Below, one piece after another: positions 54,690-63,655 of a stretch of DNA of 64,000 nucleotides. A program made the position numbers and the translations under genes. The stretch is taken from assembly GCF_025961315.1 (NCBI RefSeq), contig NZ_JAOQNK010000001.1:1488001-1552000 (forward strand), written 5' to 3'. Source of the stretch: Sphingobacterium kitahiroshimense. Its GTDB lineage: Bacteria; Bacteroidota; Bacteroidia; Sphingobacteriales; Sphingobacteriaceae. Within the stretch, counting starts at the first letter, position 1. The number at the start of each line of letters is the position of its first letter. The notes under the pieces were generated by a model. That model was not told the DNA's origin. It made no database searches and saw only the letters and a list, made by a program, of their open reading frames with translations.

Positions 54690-55784
54690 CTAATTTGGCC
54701 CCTCCTTTCTTGCTGAATTGCTCAAGGTGACGATTCCATTATCAAGGCGGAACGAGCAACCGTTTAATTGACAGAAATTGCTTAAGAATTTTTCAAGAGG
54801 CTCTTTTCTGTTGAGGCTTCCTGTAAAAGAATTGGATAGTAACTCGGGGCTTTCGCAGATAATCGAAACTTCATATAAATTTTCAATCACTTGCAGGAGT
54901 TGCGTATTTTTGGTTTGACTGAATTCAACGGATTGACTGGTCCATGCTACGTTCGCATTAAAACTTGGAATAAGCTCGCTCAGTTTTTTATCCACGCGCG
55001 CTATCCTGGATTTATCCAAAACTTTCTCCGTTAGTTTGGTCATTTTATGCAACTTCAGATCAACTTCCACCTCTTCATTCGGATTCAGGTACAAGAGGTC
55101 TTTTGGTAACGCACCAAAATGGCCAACTGAAATCCTACCCTCCAAAAGTTTGATTAGGATATTTTCATTCGCTTTGGGATCAACACTAAATACTGTACCC
55201 AGTGCCCGCGTCACATAGCCCATATAATTAACGGTAAAAGGAGCATTAGGATTTTTATGGACTTTATAAATTACTTTTCCCTGCATGTGTTTAATCTCGC
55301 GTATCCCTTCCTTGTTAAGTGCATAGCTGATCTTAGCATGTGGATAGAGAATAGCAATGGAGCTATCCGGAAGCTGCATATCGATGGTATAATTATAGGC
55401 ATTTTCATAGTAGGACAACATCGATTTATAGCTAACTTCTGAAGGCGTTTTAAAGCGGAAAACATAAAGCAGTGAAAGAACACATAGGAATATTGCTGCA
55501 GTAGATGCCCACATCCAATAGGTCATTTTCCGAGTTTTTCGCGTTACTGGCGGATCTATTTCATAGACCTTTTGAAGCACATGTTCATGAACTCTGGAAA
55601 GATCCGGTATTGGAATGCGCGCACTCACAGCTTCATCTTCCTCCTCTAGAATTTCTGCAATCCATTGTTGTAGGAGAACAGGATCCACCTGGTTCAGCTC
55701 ATCAAAAAATGCCTCATACTCCTTTAGGTCGAGTCTATTATGAATATACTCTTGCAGCTTAAATTTAAAAAATTGTCCTTTCAA
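54690..55784 (-). CDS. FecR-type anti-sigma factor with DUF4974 domain
   Basis: 364 residues. The cytoplasmic N-terminal anti-sigma region (1-90) is followed by one membrane helix (WASTAAIFLCVLSLLYVF, about 92-109), a periplasmic FecR beta domain (120-255, MGYVTRALGTVFSVDPKAN) and the C-terminal DUF4974 domain (about 285-355: LLQVIENLYEVSIICESPEL, then NRKEPLEKFLSNFC). It holds the ECF sigma factor until the SusC transporter signals. It lies 89 bp after the sigma gene and 74 bp before SusC. Confidence 0.9.
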   Translation of the reverse strand: MKGQFFKFKLQEYIHNRLDLKEYEAFFDELNQVDPVLLQQWIAEILEEEDEAVSARIPIPDLSRVHEHVLQKVYEIDPPVTRKTRKMTYWMWASTAAIFLCVLSLLYVFRFKTPSEVSYKSMLSYYENAYNYTIDMQLPDSSIAILYPHAKISYALNKEGIREIKHMQGKVIYKVHKNPNAPFTVNYMGYVTRALGTVFSVDPKANENILIKLLEGRISVGHFGALPKDLLYLNPNEEVEVDLKLHKMTKLTEKVLDKSRIARVDKKLSELIPSFNANVAWTSQSVEFSQTKNTQLLQVIENLYEVSIICESPELLSNSFTGSLNRKEPLEKFLSNFCQLNGCSFRLDNGIVTLSNSARKEGPN

Positions 55785-55873
55785 AACAGTTTATAATTAG
55801 TCGAATACATTGCTGTATTTAACTCTCTATACGTTTGTCACAAAGAAACACACTATTGCGTTTTTAATTATTT

Positions 55874-56464
55874 TTAAAGTTTAAAGAGTAAAGTGGCTAA
55901 AAAGCTGATTATAGCCTCATTCCGGTAGTTTTTTTGAATATATTCTTTAATATCTTTCAATGCACTGACCAATTGATTGCTAACAGTAGAAACCGAAATC
56001 CCAAGTTCTTCTGCTATTTCTTTGTAGCTTTTTTCCTGAAATTTATTAAGAATCAAAATTTCTTTTCGCTTTGGACTTAGCGAATCTATTGCTTTTGCTA
56101 AAATGTCTTGTGTATCTTTTAAATGAATATGTTCTTCTGTATGATAATACAATTCTACTGCCGATACCCATAGTTCCAGCTGCAGGGATTTATCACGTTG
56201 TACTTTCCGAAAAAAATCAATCGCCAGATTATCAGAAATATGATTGAGAAAAGAAACAAAACCTTTAGTAGCGTCGATCTTAGCACGGTTGACCCATACT
56301 TTAGTAAATACATCCTGCAAGATTTCTTCTGCCACAACTTGATCTTTTACCAACTTGATCAACCGCACATAAATCTTTGGAGAATATTGAAAATAGATCT
56401 CATTAAATGAAGCTAAATCCCCATCTTTCAATTTTTCTAATGTAGCTATTTCTTTTGGAGACAT
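55874..56464 (-). CDS. ECF-type RNA polymerase sigma factor
   Basis: 196 residues. Region 2 (about 20-88, FNEIYFQYSPKIYVRLIKLV; DVFTKVWVNRAKIDATKGFVSFL in part) and region 4 with its HTH (about 130-180: SLSPKRKEILILNKFQEKSYKEIAEELGISVSTVSNQL, read in pieces) are both complete. It belongs to the Bacteroidota ECF group that controls SusCD loci. It is divergent from the SRPBCC gene, with about 290 bp between them. Confidence 0.93.
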   Translation of the reverse strand: MSPKEIATLEKLKDGDLASFNEIYFQYSPKIYVRLIKLVKDQVVAEEILQDVFTKVWVNRAKIDATKGFVSFLNHISDNLAIDFFRKVQRDKSLQLELWVSAVELYYHTEEHIHLKDTQDILAKAIDSLSPKRKEILILNKFQEKSYKEIAEELGISVSTVSNQLVSALKDIKEYIQKNYRNEAIISFLATLLFKL

Positions 56465-56752
56465 CCTATTGGTTTAACATTTAATTGGCATGAACGTTAA
56501 AGTCAAGGTAAAGATAAATTTTTCAAAATAAAAATATTATCGGATACCCATTTTAAAAATCATATTTTTTTACCGAGATAGCTAAGGAAAAGTTACAGCA
56601 ATTTCTTTCGGTATTACTAAAGGATAGGTCTTGTAACATTGAAAAAACTCCGTGCCTAGCAGATTAAGATGTAAATGAACATTATCCATTTTGATTTGTA
56701 CATATAGAAAGAAATCTGAGCAACAAAAATCTAGTATATAGATAATTATATC

Positions 56753-57412
56753 ATGATGAATTATAAACAAAATATCAGTAAAACTGAACGCATAATCACG
56801 ATCTTATCATCGTCATATTTACTTTATACAAGCCTAACAGGTAAAAAGAAAGATCCAGCACTGGCCGTCTCTAGTGCTCTACTTTTATTAAGAGGATCTA
56901 CTGGTTACTGTCCAATATACGATAGGCTCGCGATCGACCAGGCAAATAACCCGACTGATGTGTTTATAGAATCGGTCATTACAGTAGACAGTCCTCGCCA
57001 CGTCGTATATGCGTTCTGGAGAAAACTTGAAAATCTTCCGTCAATAATGAAACATCTGGATCGCGTTGATATAATTGATGAAAAGCATTCTGAATGGCAT
57101 GTAAAAACACCCGCGGGACTAGATCCTTTATCCTGGAAGGCCACCATCACGGCTGATATTATCAACGAGCAGATTTCTTGGTCAAGTATGGCTGATTCGA
57201 AGGTTCAAAATGCTGGCACAGTAAAGTTTAAAGAAGCAGGAGAAAACAAAACGGAGATATCATTAAAAATGAGCTATAAAGCCCCGGTTGGTGAGTTAGG
57301 GAAAGCAGTTGCAAAGTTTTTAAATCCGGGTTTAGAAAGAATGATCCACAAAGATTTTAAGAACTTTAAGGATTATGTCGAATCTGAGGAATTAACAAAA
57401 GAGCAAGCCTAA
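56753..57412 (+). CDS. DUF2892-SRPBCC (polyketide cyclase/dehydrase-like) membrane protein
   Basis: 219 residues. The N-terminal part (1-65) is a DUF2892-like membrane hairpin (SKTERIITILSSSYLLYTSL; ALAVSSALLLLRGSTGYCPIY). The C-terminal SRPBCC helix-grip domain is at about 72-210 (ESVITVDSPRHVVYAFWRKLENLP; NAGTVKFKEAGENKTEI). This fusion is common in soil bacteria. SRPBCC domains bind hydrophobic ligands; no enzyme activity is predicted. It stands opposite and convergent to the TPR gene (21-bp gap). Confidence 0.83.
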   Translation: MMNYKQNISKTERIITILSSSYLLYTSLTGKKKDPALAVSSALLLLRGSTGYCPIYDRLAIDQANNPTDVFIESVITVDSPRHVVYAFWRKLENLPSIMKHLDRVDIIDEKHSEWHVKTPAGLDPLSWKATITADIINEQISWSSMADSKVQNAGTVKFKEAGENKTEISLKMSYKAPVGELGKAVAKFLNPGLERMIHKDFKNFKDYVESEELTKEQA

Positions 57413-57433
57413 CTTAGAAAAAGCAATGATCGC

Positions 57434-57862
57434 TTATTTACGTTTTTTAGACTTCAGACTTGATGCTTCTAATTTTTTTTGAACGGTTTCCAGACGTTTC
57501 CGCCACGTGTTAATATGCGGTTCTTCGTATACCGGTAGGCCATCTTCATTCACAAGACCCAACGCTTTCGCTAGATCTTGACTAAGATCTGCCGATTGCT
57601 GATTTGTTTTTCTCCACGCTTGCTGGTCCTGCTTAATATCTTTATCGTACATCTTGATAGCCTTTTGAATTACCGCAAGTTCTTTCTTATAATCCTTCTG
57701 CTTGCGGTATAAGACCATAAGCCGATGATATGCCCCAGCGTTCAATGCATCTTTTTTAAGTACTTGCTTATAGCTATCGGCTGCTGCAGTATTCTCACTT
57801 TTCCCTTCCTGCTCCCTCCCTATTTTCATAAGCTCATGGACTGAAATACGGCCTTTGGTCAT
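57434..57862 (-). CDS. Small TPR-containing protein
   Basis: 142 residues, cytoplasmic and very basic at the end. Two TPR-like helical hairpins at about 18-70 (GKSENTAAADSYKQVLKKDALNA, AYHRLMVLYRKQKDYKKEL, both read in part) are followed by a linker and a basic coiled C-terminal helix (RKRLETVQKKLEASSLKSKKRK). Probably a protein-protein adaptor. The 46-codon DUF3606 gene lies 26 bp upstream on the same strand. Confidence 0.72.
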   Translation of the reverse strand: MTKGRISVHELMKIGREQEGKSENTAAADSYKQVLKKDALNAGAYHRLMVLYRKQKDYKKELAVIQKAIKMYDKDIKQDQQAWRKTNQQSADLSQDLAKALGLVNEDGLPVYEEPHINTWRKRLETVQKKLEASSLKSKKRK

Positions 57863-57888
57863 GCTATTATGTTAATTATAAATAATGT

Positions 57889-58029
57889 TTAATTATTTTT
57901 ATCCAATCGGCCTATCACTTCTTGTCTGCTCACCCCCATTTTATCTTTAAAATATTGAATTTCGTAGTTTTCTGATCCACTCACCTGCGAACGATCCTGT
58001 TTTCCTTTTTTTGATTTATCATCTGCCAT
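57889..58029 (-). CDS. DUF3606 family small protein
   Basis: 46 residues from ATG 58029 to TAA 57889. The family pattern is visible: MADDKSKKGKQDRSQVSGSE at the N-terminus (the usual M-[AS]-D-[DN]-K...DR), then NYEIQYFKDKMGVSRQEVIG (helix-turn-helix-like, Y-E-x-x-Y/W-x-x-K-x-G-V-S). DUF3606 proteins are small, often stress-associated soluble proteins of unknown function. It lies 26 bp before the TPR gene. Confidence 0.78.
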   Translation of the reverse strand: MADDKSKKGKQDRSQVSGSENYEIQYFKDKMGVSRQEVIGRLDKNN

Positions 58030-58399
58030 ACTATGCAATTTTTATCTGTTAACGAATAGATTTTCCTTTGATCATAGCATTTTTCGTCCTGGTCATGCTT
58101 TGACAGATTGATCTATGTTCTAATTGATAACAAGTGTGAATAAAGGAAAGTTTGAAAAGACACTTCGAAGCAATATTTATCGCCACTAGGAAAAGCATAA
58201 ATACCATCTTTAACATCTAAATTCTCCGGTTAACACCTTCATGTTGCTACCAAATACAGTGCTGACACATAAATAAAGGAATATGAATGTCCCACCATTT
58301 CAAAATGTAAATGGCTAGATTATCCTATAAAAAAGTTTAAAAATAATTTTTTTATGACCCTTTTTAAGGGACAGTTGTTTTATTATTGAAAACTATAGC
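58030..58399. other. Intergenic region, 5' part
   Basis: No gene, strong repeat or hairpin recognised between the DUF3606 start and the candidate RNA. The DUF3606/TPR promoter must lie here on the minus strand. Confidence 0.35.
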
Positions 58400-58576
58400 A
58401 AACCTGCTTTTTATAAGGCAGAAAATAAATCGACGTAGTACAGTAGAAAGTCCAAATGCACCCAAAACTTTTGGATGACGAAACAAAAAAGAGGAAACGA
58501 TAAAAAACATAAAAAAATTACTGTACATCAAAACGTCAAGATAAAGGGTCTAATGAGAATTAGGCCCTTTTGACTT
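58400..58576 (+). ncRNA. Candidate structured small RNA
   Basis: No open frame. Paired elements in order: CTGC/GCAG hairpin near 58404-58422; GTACAGTA (58438-58445) pairing with TACTGTAC (58519-58526) across 73 nt that includes an internal CCAAAA/TTTTGG hairpin; then a 12-bp terminator-like hairpin AAAGGGTCTAAT (58543-58554) / ATTAGGCCCTTT (58559-58570), with one T-G wobble, a GAGA tetraloop and T-rich 3' flank. This order fits a discrete transcript on the plus strand. No known RNA family recognised; a promoter was not identified. Confidence 0.3.
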
Positions 58577-58581
58577 TAAAC

Positions 58582-58608
58582 AAAAGGGTAGCATACCGCT
58601 ACCCTTTT
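58582..58608. terminator. Terminator of the SusCD-DUF4843-PKD-TlpA operon
   Basis: The perfect 11-bp stem AAAAGGGTAGC (58582-58592) with GCTACCCTTTT (58598-58608) lies about 85 bp after the TlpA gene on the minus strand. Confidence 0.8.
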
Positions 58609-58691
58609 AATATTAATAAAGCTTAACAGATCTCCCAATAGCAAGCAATAAGCTTAAATTTTAACAAAAAAGTGTACTTTATAAAGCATTA

Positions 58692-59834
58692 TCAATTACC
58701 AAATACCTTTGCCAATTCGGTGTGTAAGTTATCGCCTTTTAAATTGATTGCAACAATAGTTCCTTGCGGATCCACCAGATAATTCTGCGGAACAGCCCTT
58801 ACCCCATATAAAACTGCTGCGTCGTTAGACCACCCTTTCAAGTCAGCAACCTGGATCCATGGCATGCCATCATCTTCTATTGCTTTTAGCCAAGCATTCT
58901 TTCCTTTAGTATCATCTAGAGAAACAGCCAATACCTCTAAGCCTTTATTCTTATATTTGTGATATGCTTTAACCAAATTCGGGTTCTCAGCACGGCATGG
59001 GCCGCACCAGCTGGCCCAAAAATCGATCAAGACATATTTCCCTTTAAAATCGGAAACCTTAACCATTTTACCTTTGGTATCCGGTTGTGAAAAATCGGGA
59101 GCTTTACTGCCGATCTTTATGCTTCGCTCCGCTAAAAACCGTGCCTCCAACTGGCGCGCTGTAGTAAGCTGGCGTACCTCCTTCGATAGTTTTAAAAATA
59201 TCGGCTCAATTTCAGAAAGCTTTCGTTTATTGGAAGCATCTACTAACGCATCAATTGAAAATATAGAGTTCGGATTATTTTCTGCGAAGACTAATTCCTT
59301 TACCCGACGCGCCTCAAATTTGGCTTCAAATTTTTCATGAATAGCTTGATATTGTTCATTTGCATCAGCAGCGTCTTTGTTTACTGCAGAGAATGCCTTA
59401 TTGCCAGCGTCAATGATATCCATAAATCCTCCGCCTATTTCTTTTAAATATGCACTATATTCATCATGAATGGCTGATCCTTTAATTGAGGCCGTACGTA
59501 AAGAATCCTTAATCGTAAAATTATAATTCTCGTTGCCGAGGTAAAAGTATAAACGATCGCCCACATTTTGTGCCATCAGCTTCCCAGTTCCTTCTTGATC
59601 AAGAACCATTCTGGAATAAATAGGTTCATCGACCGTACCTTGCAAACTGAATTTTCCATTCACAATCTGGACAGAATCCAATGCTGGAAATCCATCTTTC
59701 GTATAGTCCAGATAGATCATCTTACCGTTAAACATTTTAGAAGCTGTTCCTTTAATCTGAAAAGCAGTCTCTTGTGCAAACAACAATGTTGGTGCTGCTG
59801 CCAGTATGATGGCAGCAATTTTTAAAATTTTCAT
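58692..59834 (-). CDS. TlpA-like thioredoxin with N-terminal DUF4369 domain
   Basis: 380 residues. The signal peptide ends at LLFAQ (about 20). The DUF4369 beta domain (24-125: FQIKGTASKMFNGKMIYLDY) is followed by a helical linker and the C-terminal AhpC/TlpA fold from about 235 (GSKAPDFSQPDTKGK). The active site is WCGPC in DFWASWCGPCRAENP. A periplasmic thiol-disulfide oxidoreductase. It is last in the run SusC-SusD-DUF4843-PKD-like-TlpA, a recurrent Bacteroidota gene order whose ligand is not established. The gap to the upstream gene is 27 bp. Confidence 0.9.
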   Translation of the reverse strand: MKILKIAAIILAAAPTLLFAQETAFQIKGTASKMFNGKMIYLDYTKDGFPALDSVQIVNGKFSLQGTVDEPIYSRMVLDQEGTGKLMAQNVGDRLYFYLGNENYNFTIKDSLRTASIKGSAIHDEYSAYLKEIGGGFMDIIDAGNKAFSAVNKDAADANEQYQAIHEKFEAKFEARRVKELVFAENNPNSIFSIDALVDASNKRKLSEIEPIFLKLSKEVRQLTTARQLEARFLAERSIKIGSKAPDFSQPDTKGKMVKVSDFKGKYVLIDFWASWCGPCRAENPNLVKAYHKYKNKGLEVLAVSLDDTKGKNAWLKAIEDDGMPWIQVADLKGWSNDAAVLYGVRAVPQNYLVDPQGTIVAINLKGDNLHTELAKVFGN

Positions 59835-59861
59835 ATGTATAATTTAGCTATAGTTTATTAC

Positions 59862-61313
59862 TTATTTCCTCCAGGTTAGGTCTACTATGTCGCCTGGTAT
59901 TCCATCAATTTTCTTAAGGAGCTGTCCATCTTTTCCTACCTGAATATCCAGATAGTAGAGTGAGCTTCCAGCTCCAACTATAAGTGTATTTTCGTCATCG
60001 TCCAATTTCAATAAACTAACAGGCGACTGTATATTAACTTTTAATTCCTGCACCTGTTGATTGAGCGGATTATAACGGAACACTTTGTTTTGATAACCCA
60101 CATAAATATATCCAATCCGACTAGCCACCATTTTAGTATTTGCATTGATCCATTCCTGATGTACAAAAAGCTTTTTATGATTTGCGGTAACTAAAAATGG
60201 TCCATTAAAATTAGCTGTAAACTTCAGTTCATAAACTTTACCTGAATTATCTTTCACAAAAGCATAAGTGTCCTTATTATTGATCTGCACCATGTGTAAC
60301 AGATCCATCCTCACCTGGCTAGGATCAAATATTTCTGGATTCACGCTCGTATATTGCGTACCAAAATACATGGGTGAACCATATATATTGATCCGGATAA
60401 ATTGTTTTTTATTTTTGTCAAAACCGATAATACTGAAATTATTGTCCACCGATGATAGGACAAATTGTGACGCCAGCTCATAATCACCATCTGCAAACGT
60501 TCCAAACATACCATAGGTTACCGATTGATCCCATGTAGTCGTTGCTCCACCATAAAATTTACCATTGATCACACCCAATAATGCCCCAAACGGATAAGTT
60601 TGTAAACTTCCGACATCGATACGTGGCGGTGCTAAGAAAAAGTTGTCATGCAATGTCCCCGGTTTCAAGGTCTCCTTCTTCAAATTATTCACATCCAGTC
60701 TAACTCCACCGTTTTTTGAAATAATCCAATATCCTAACGGAGTATTTCCTGTAAACTGATTCCTGACATAATGGATATGTAATGGATTAGCCGGAAGATT
60801 TTCACCATTAATGATTTCGTAAATATTAGCCTGAACCGAATGATCAGGTTTTATAAAAGAGAGCTTACTAATACCATTATCGACCGACAGCACCAATGAT
60901 CCTCTCGAAAATGCTGTCACCCCTTGAATATGAAAATTATAGAAATATTTCATCCCATTTTCCTTGTTTGTAACGGTCAGTCTTGCGCGATAACGCTTAG
61001 CTTCCAAACCAAAAGCGATCCGTAGTGCTTGTCCTTCGTAATGATTAGTCTCCGGATTAATTGCTTCAGGAACATCAATTCGCCAGTTGCACTGTACCGA
61101 ACCTGGATCAATTCCTAAAATTTTTGGACTAATGATCAAGCTGTCACCCACTGAAGCCTCATACAGCGTATCCAGCCCCGTGATTTGAGGTTCCTGCGGT
61201 AATGCAATGTTATAGTTACCTTTATCTTTATAGCAGCTGTATAAAGTTGCTATAACCATCACAATGCAAACAGATGCGAAGAACCCTTTCCTCATAAAAA
61301 TATTTATAGCCAT
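59862..61313 (-). CDS. PKD-like family surface lipoprotein
   Basis: 483 residues. The lipoprotein signal ends at the Cys of ATLYSC (about 27). PKD-like Ig segments occupy about 40-135 (SVGDSLIISPKILGIDPGSV; RLTVTNKENGMKYFYNFHI). The rest is a WD/NHL-like beta-propeller judged by repeated short strands (PFGALLGVINGKFYGG; IGYIYVGYQNKVFRYNP). Start choice: a clear Shine-Dalgarno-like GGAGG lies 8-12 nt before ATG 61313 inside the upstream gene's last codons, so this start is preferred to the ATG at 61295. It sits in the SusCD-DUF4843-TlpA operon. Confidence 0.8.
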   Translation of the reverse strand: MAINIFMRKGFFASVCIVMVIATLYSCYKDKGNYNIALPQEPQITGLDTLYEASVGDSLIISPKILGIDPGSVQCNWRIDVPEAINPETNHYEGQALRIAFGLEAKRYRARLTVTNKENGMKYFYNFHIQGVTAFSRGSLVLSVDNGISKLSFIKPDHSVQANIYEIINGENLPANPLHIHYVRNQFTGNTPLGYWIISKNGGVRLDVNNLKKETLKPGTLHDNFFLAPPRIDVGSLQTYPFGALLGVINGKFYGGATTTWDQSVTYGMFGTFADGDYELASQFVLSSVDNNFSIIGFDKNKKQFIRINIYGSPMYFGTQYTSVNPEIFDPSQVRMDLLHMVQINNKDTYAFVKDNSGKVYELKFTANFNGPFLVTANHKKLFVHQEWINANTKMVASRIGYIYVGYQNKVFRYNPLNQQVQELKVNIQSPVSLLKLDDDENTLIVGAGSSLYYLDIQVGKDGQLLKKIDGIPGDIVDLTWRK

Positions 61314-61314
61314 A

Positions 61315-62133
61315 TTACCTCACCTCCTTTCCTGTTTCATCAATAAAAAAATACTTACCCGAACCTGCATTTTTCCTTAACAATATGGTTCGATTTGGAT
61401 TATCCACATGGTAAAAGACATAAGTCTGCCCATCATCAGTGGACTCCAGTTTATAGTCCTTTTCAGGATGATCCTGAACCCACTTGAAGGGATCATTTAA
61501 CATGATTAGCAATAAATTTGCGAAATAGAGATTTTTTGGTGCATCTATGCCCTGCATCGACAAAGTGCGCTGTTCTGTTACAAGCAAAAACAATTGATGT
61601 TTTACCCTGGAATAATTATCCAACCACATGGACCACCATTGGGGCTGTTCCAATTGTGCGGAGAGGATGATCCGGGCACGAATAAGGTTTTTATTTTCCG
61701 TCCCAAAATCCGTACTTGCTTTGAGTTTGATTATTAGAGACACGGCATGAGTTTCCAGGTCCTTGACGTTATGAATGATAATGGGTAAAAAAGTTTGTCC
61801 AGCTCCTTCCATAAGCGGATAGTCTGGCTTCAATTTGTCGTAATGAATCTCCGCTTGAGCTGTTGAAGAATCATTTTCTATATACGCCTGGAAGCTTCTT
61901 GATTTTTCATCCCGGTACCCCATTAATTTGACCGGTAGAAAGATCGTATCAGTAGCCTTAGTCATATCATATGCAAAAGTGTACACCATACTGTCACGAT
62001 CTGCAGCAGTCAGATTAAAATAAATATTTGCTGGCCGGTCATACGTCATGACCGATACTTTTTTGCAAGAAAAGAACATAGAAATGCCAAGTGTCATGAT
62101 TAAAAATGTAGTATATTTCATTTTGATGTTCAA
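61315..62133 (-). CDS. DUF4843 family lipoprotein
   Basis: 272 residues (268 from the second Met, at 62121). The lipoprotein signal ends at FFSC (about residue 23). The mature part begins PANIYFNLTAADRDSMVYTFAY, the DUF4843 pattern, continues with a beta-sandwich and then a C-terminal helical stretch. DUF4843 lipoproteins are regular companions of SusCD pairs and presumably bind substrate at the surface. It starts immediately after SusD (no gap). Confidence 0.82.
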   Translation of the reverse strand: MNIKMKYTTFLIMTLGISMFFSCKKVSVMTYDRPANIYFNLTAADRDSMVYTFAYDMTKATDTIFLPVKLMGYRDEKSRSFQAYIENDSSTAQAEIHYDKLKPDYPLMEGAGQTFLPIIIHNVKDLETHAVSLIIKLKASTDFGTENKNLIRARIILSAQLEQPQWWSMWLDNYSRVKHQLFLLVTEQRTLSMQGIDAPKNLYFANLLLIMLNDPFKWVQDHPEKDYKLESTDDGQTYVFYHVDNPNRTILLRKNAGSGKYFFIDETGKEVR

Positions 62134-63627
62134 TTATCTTTGTCCATAAATTATTTCATCATCAGGAAGCGGCCACGTAAATACCTGCTGGTTCACGGGT
62201 ATTAAAGCTCCCTGCTGACCAACTATAGGTTGATTTAATCGTTTATATGCAAAAAATAGCTGCCCCTCCGCATACATTTCCTTACGATACTCCTTTATCA
62301 GCACCTGACGAAAAGCAGCTTGGCTCATCATTTCCAGCTTCTGCCCGATTCCCCGATTTTGCCTCACCTCATCTAAATAAGCAAGTGCTTGAGCAGGATC
62401 ATTGCCAAAAGTGCATTCAGCAGCGATATAATACATTTCACTTAACCTTACTGCTGGGGCGACCAAGTAATGCAAGTTGGCCGAAAAGTTCTCGCTGAAA
62501 ACATTTCTTCTATATTTGAGCAAAGGAGAAATAAAAGCTGAACCTACGCTTGTACTTCCAAACCACTGCGTATAGCGCATATCGCTCCCTCCAGCCCCAC
62601 CAACATCATATATAATCTTCGCTTCCTCTTGATCCAGGTACATCCCCGAGTTTCCCTCTGTAAACCACTCGTTATTAAACGTGTTGCTCATTGCAGGGAT
62701 ATACCAAGCAAACAACAATTCTTTATACAGGATACGGTCCTTTTTATCGGCATCAACTGCCAGGAAATCCGTACGATTTGTCCACGGAAACTTCTTTGCA
62801 ACAATAATTTCTTTGGCATATGCTAACGCTTTTATTTGGTCGCCTTTATACAAATTAACACGAGCAAGTAAGCCACATACCGCAAAATAGTTCAGTCTGT
62901 GTCTCCTATTTTGCAAGAAAAGATTTCGGTCGCTGAGTTCCGAATTTTCTAGTGTGTCTGTACTTGTCGGATAACCGACAATGTAGGATTTCTGGCGAAT
63001 GGGGTCTATTTTTAACAAATCCTTCGCCTGTTCCAAATCACGGATTACGGAGTCCAGCACTTGAGATACAGAGGACAATTTTGTCGATTTGTTGGAATAA
63101 GTTGTAACGTATGGTATTGCATCCACTTTATCATTGATAACAGGCGCTGGAGCAAATAATCTCAGGGCATCAAAATGCAGAAAAGCGCGCAAGGCCAATG
63201 CCTCCCCTTTAATCAAGGCGTAGTTGTTACCAATAAAAAGATTTTGTTTTTTATCGACTTCGCCTAGAATCAAATTAGCATTGACAATGCCATTATATAA
63301 GCCTTTCCATACATCATCCTTACGAGCGGTGAAATTCGCATCGTTGTACCTGAAGTTTTTAGTTTGCTGGTATCTTAATGGGTCATTACTGGGAATGGTA
63401 TAGTTTTGGACCAATACTTCAGATGTACCGATGGTCAACTCTTTACCATATAAATCACTTTTCGCAGCTCTGGTGTAAACACCTATAAGAGCCTCTTTAA
63501 AGCCATCTTCTGTCGAGAACAGAATATTCTTATCCACATCACTTTCAGGCTGTATATCAAGCCATTTCGCACAAGAAAAAAAACCTAAAGTGGAAATAAA
63601 CATTAGTGTTATATAAATCTTTTTCAT
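62134..63627 (-). CDS. SusD/RagB surface lipoprotein (third locus)
   Basis: 497 residues. The lipoprotein signal ends at the Cys of FFSC (about 19). SusD features are LDIQPESDVDKNILFSTEDGF (in part), LALRAFLHFDALRLFAPAPVI, LLKYRRNVFSEN and the end FTWPLPDDEIIYGQR. It pairs with the SusC gene starting beyond the window edge, 28 bp upstream. Ligand unknown. Confidence 0.92.
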   Translation of the reverse strand: MKKIYITLMFISTLGFFSCAKWLDIQPESDVDKNILFSTEDGFKEALIGVYTRAAKSDLYGKELTIGTSEVLVQNYTIPSNDPLRYQQTKNFRYNDANFTARKDDVWKGLYNGIVNANLILGEVDKKQNLFIGNNYALIKGEALALRAFLHFDALRLFAPAPVINDKVDAIPYVTTYSNKSTKLSSVSQVLDSVIRDLEQAKDLLKIDPIRQKSYIVGYPTSTDTLENSELSDRNLFLQNRRHRLNYFAVCGLLARVNLYKGDQIKALAYAKEIIVAKKFPWTNRTDFLAVDADKKDRILYKELLFAWYIPAMSNTFNNEWFTEGNSGMYLDQEEAKIIYDVGGAGGSDMRYTQWFGSTSVGSAFISPLLKYRRNVFSENFSANLHYLVAPAVRLSEMYYIAAECTFGNDPAQALAYLDEVRQNRGIGQKLEMMSQAAFRQVLIKEYRKEMYAEGQLFFAYKRLNQPIVGQQGALIPVNQQVFTWPLPDDEIIYGQR

Positions 63628-63655
63628 TCTTCAATTAGTATAAGTCATTAAATAT

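Noticed and set aside
56582..56770. 62-codon minus-strand frame before the SRPBCC gene
   Set aside because: Some protein-like wording, but it overlaps the SRPBCC start and has no recognisable domain or conserved context.
58430..58530. RNase P RNA, because of a short GAAAGTCC match
   Set aside because: Only a few bases match; the conserved flanks and overall size of RNase P RNA are absent.
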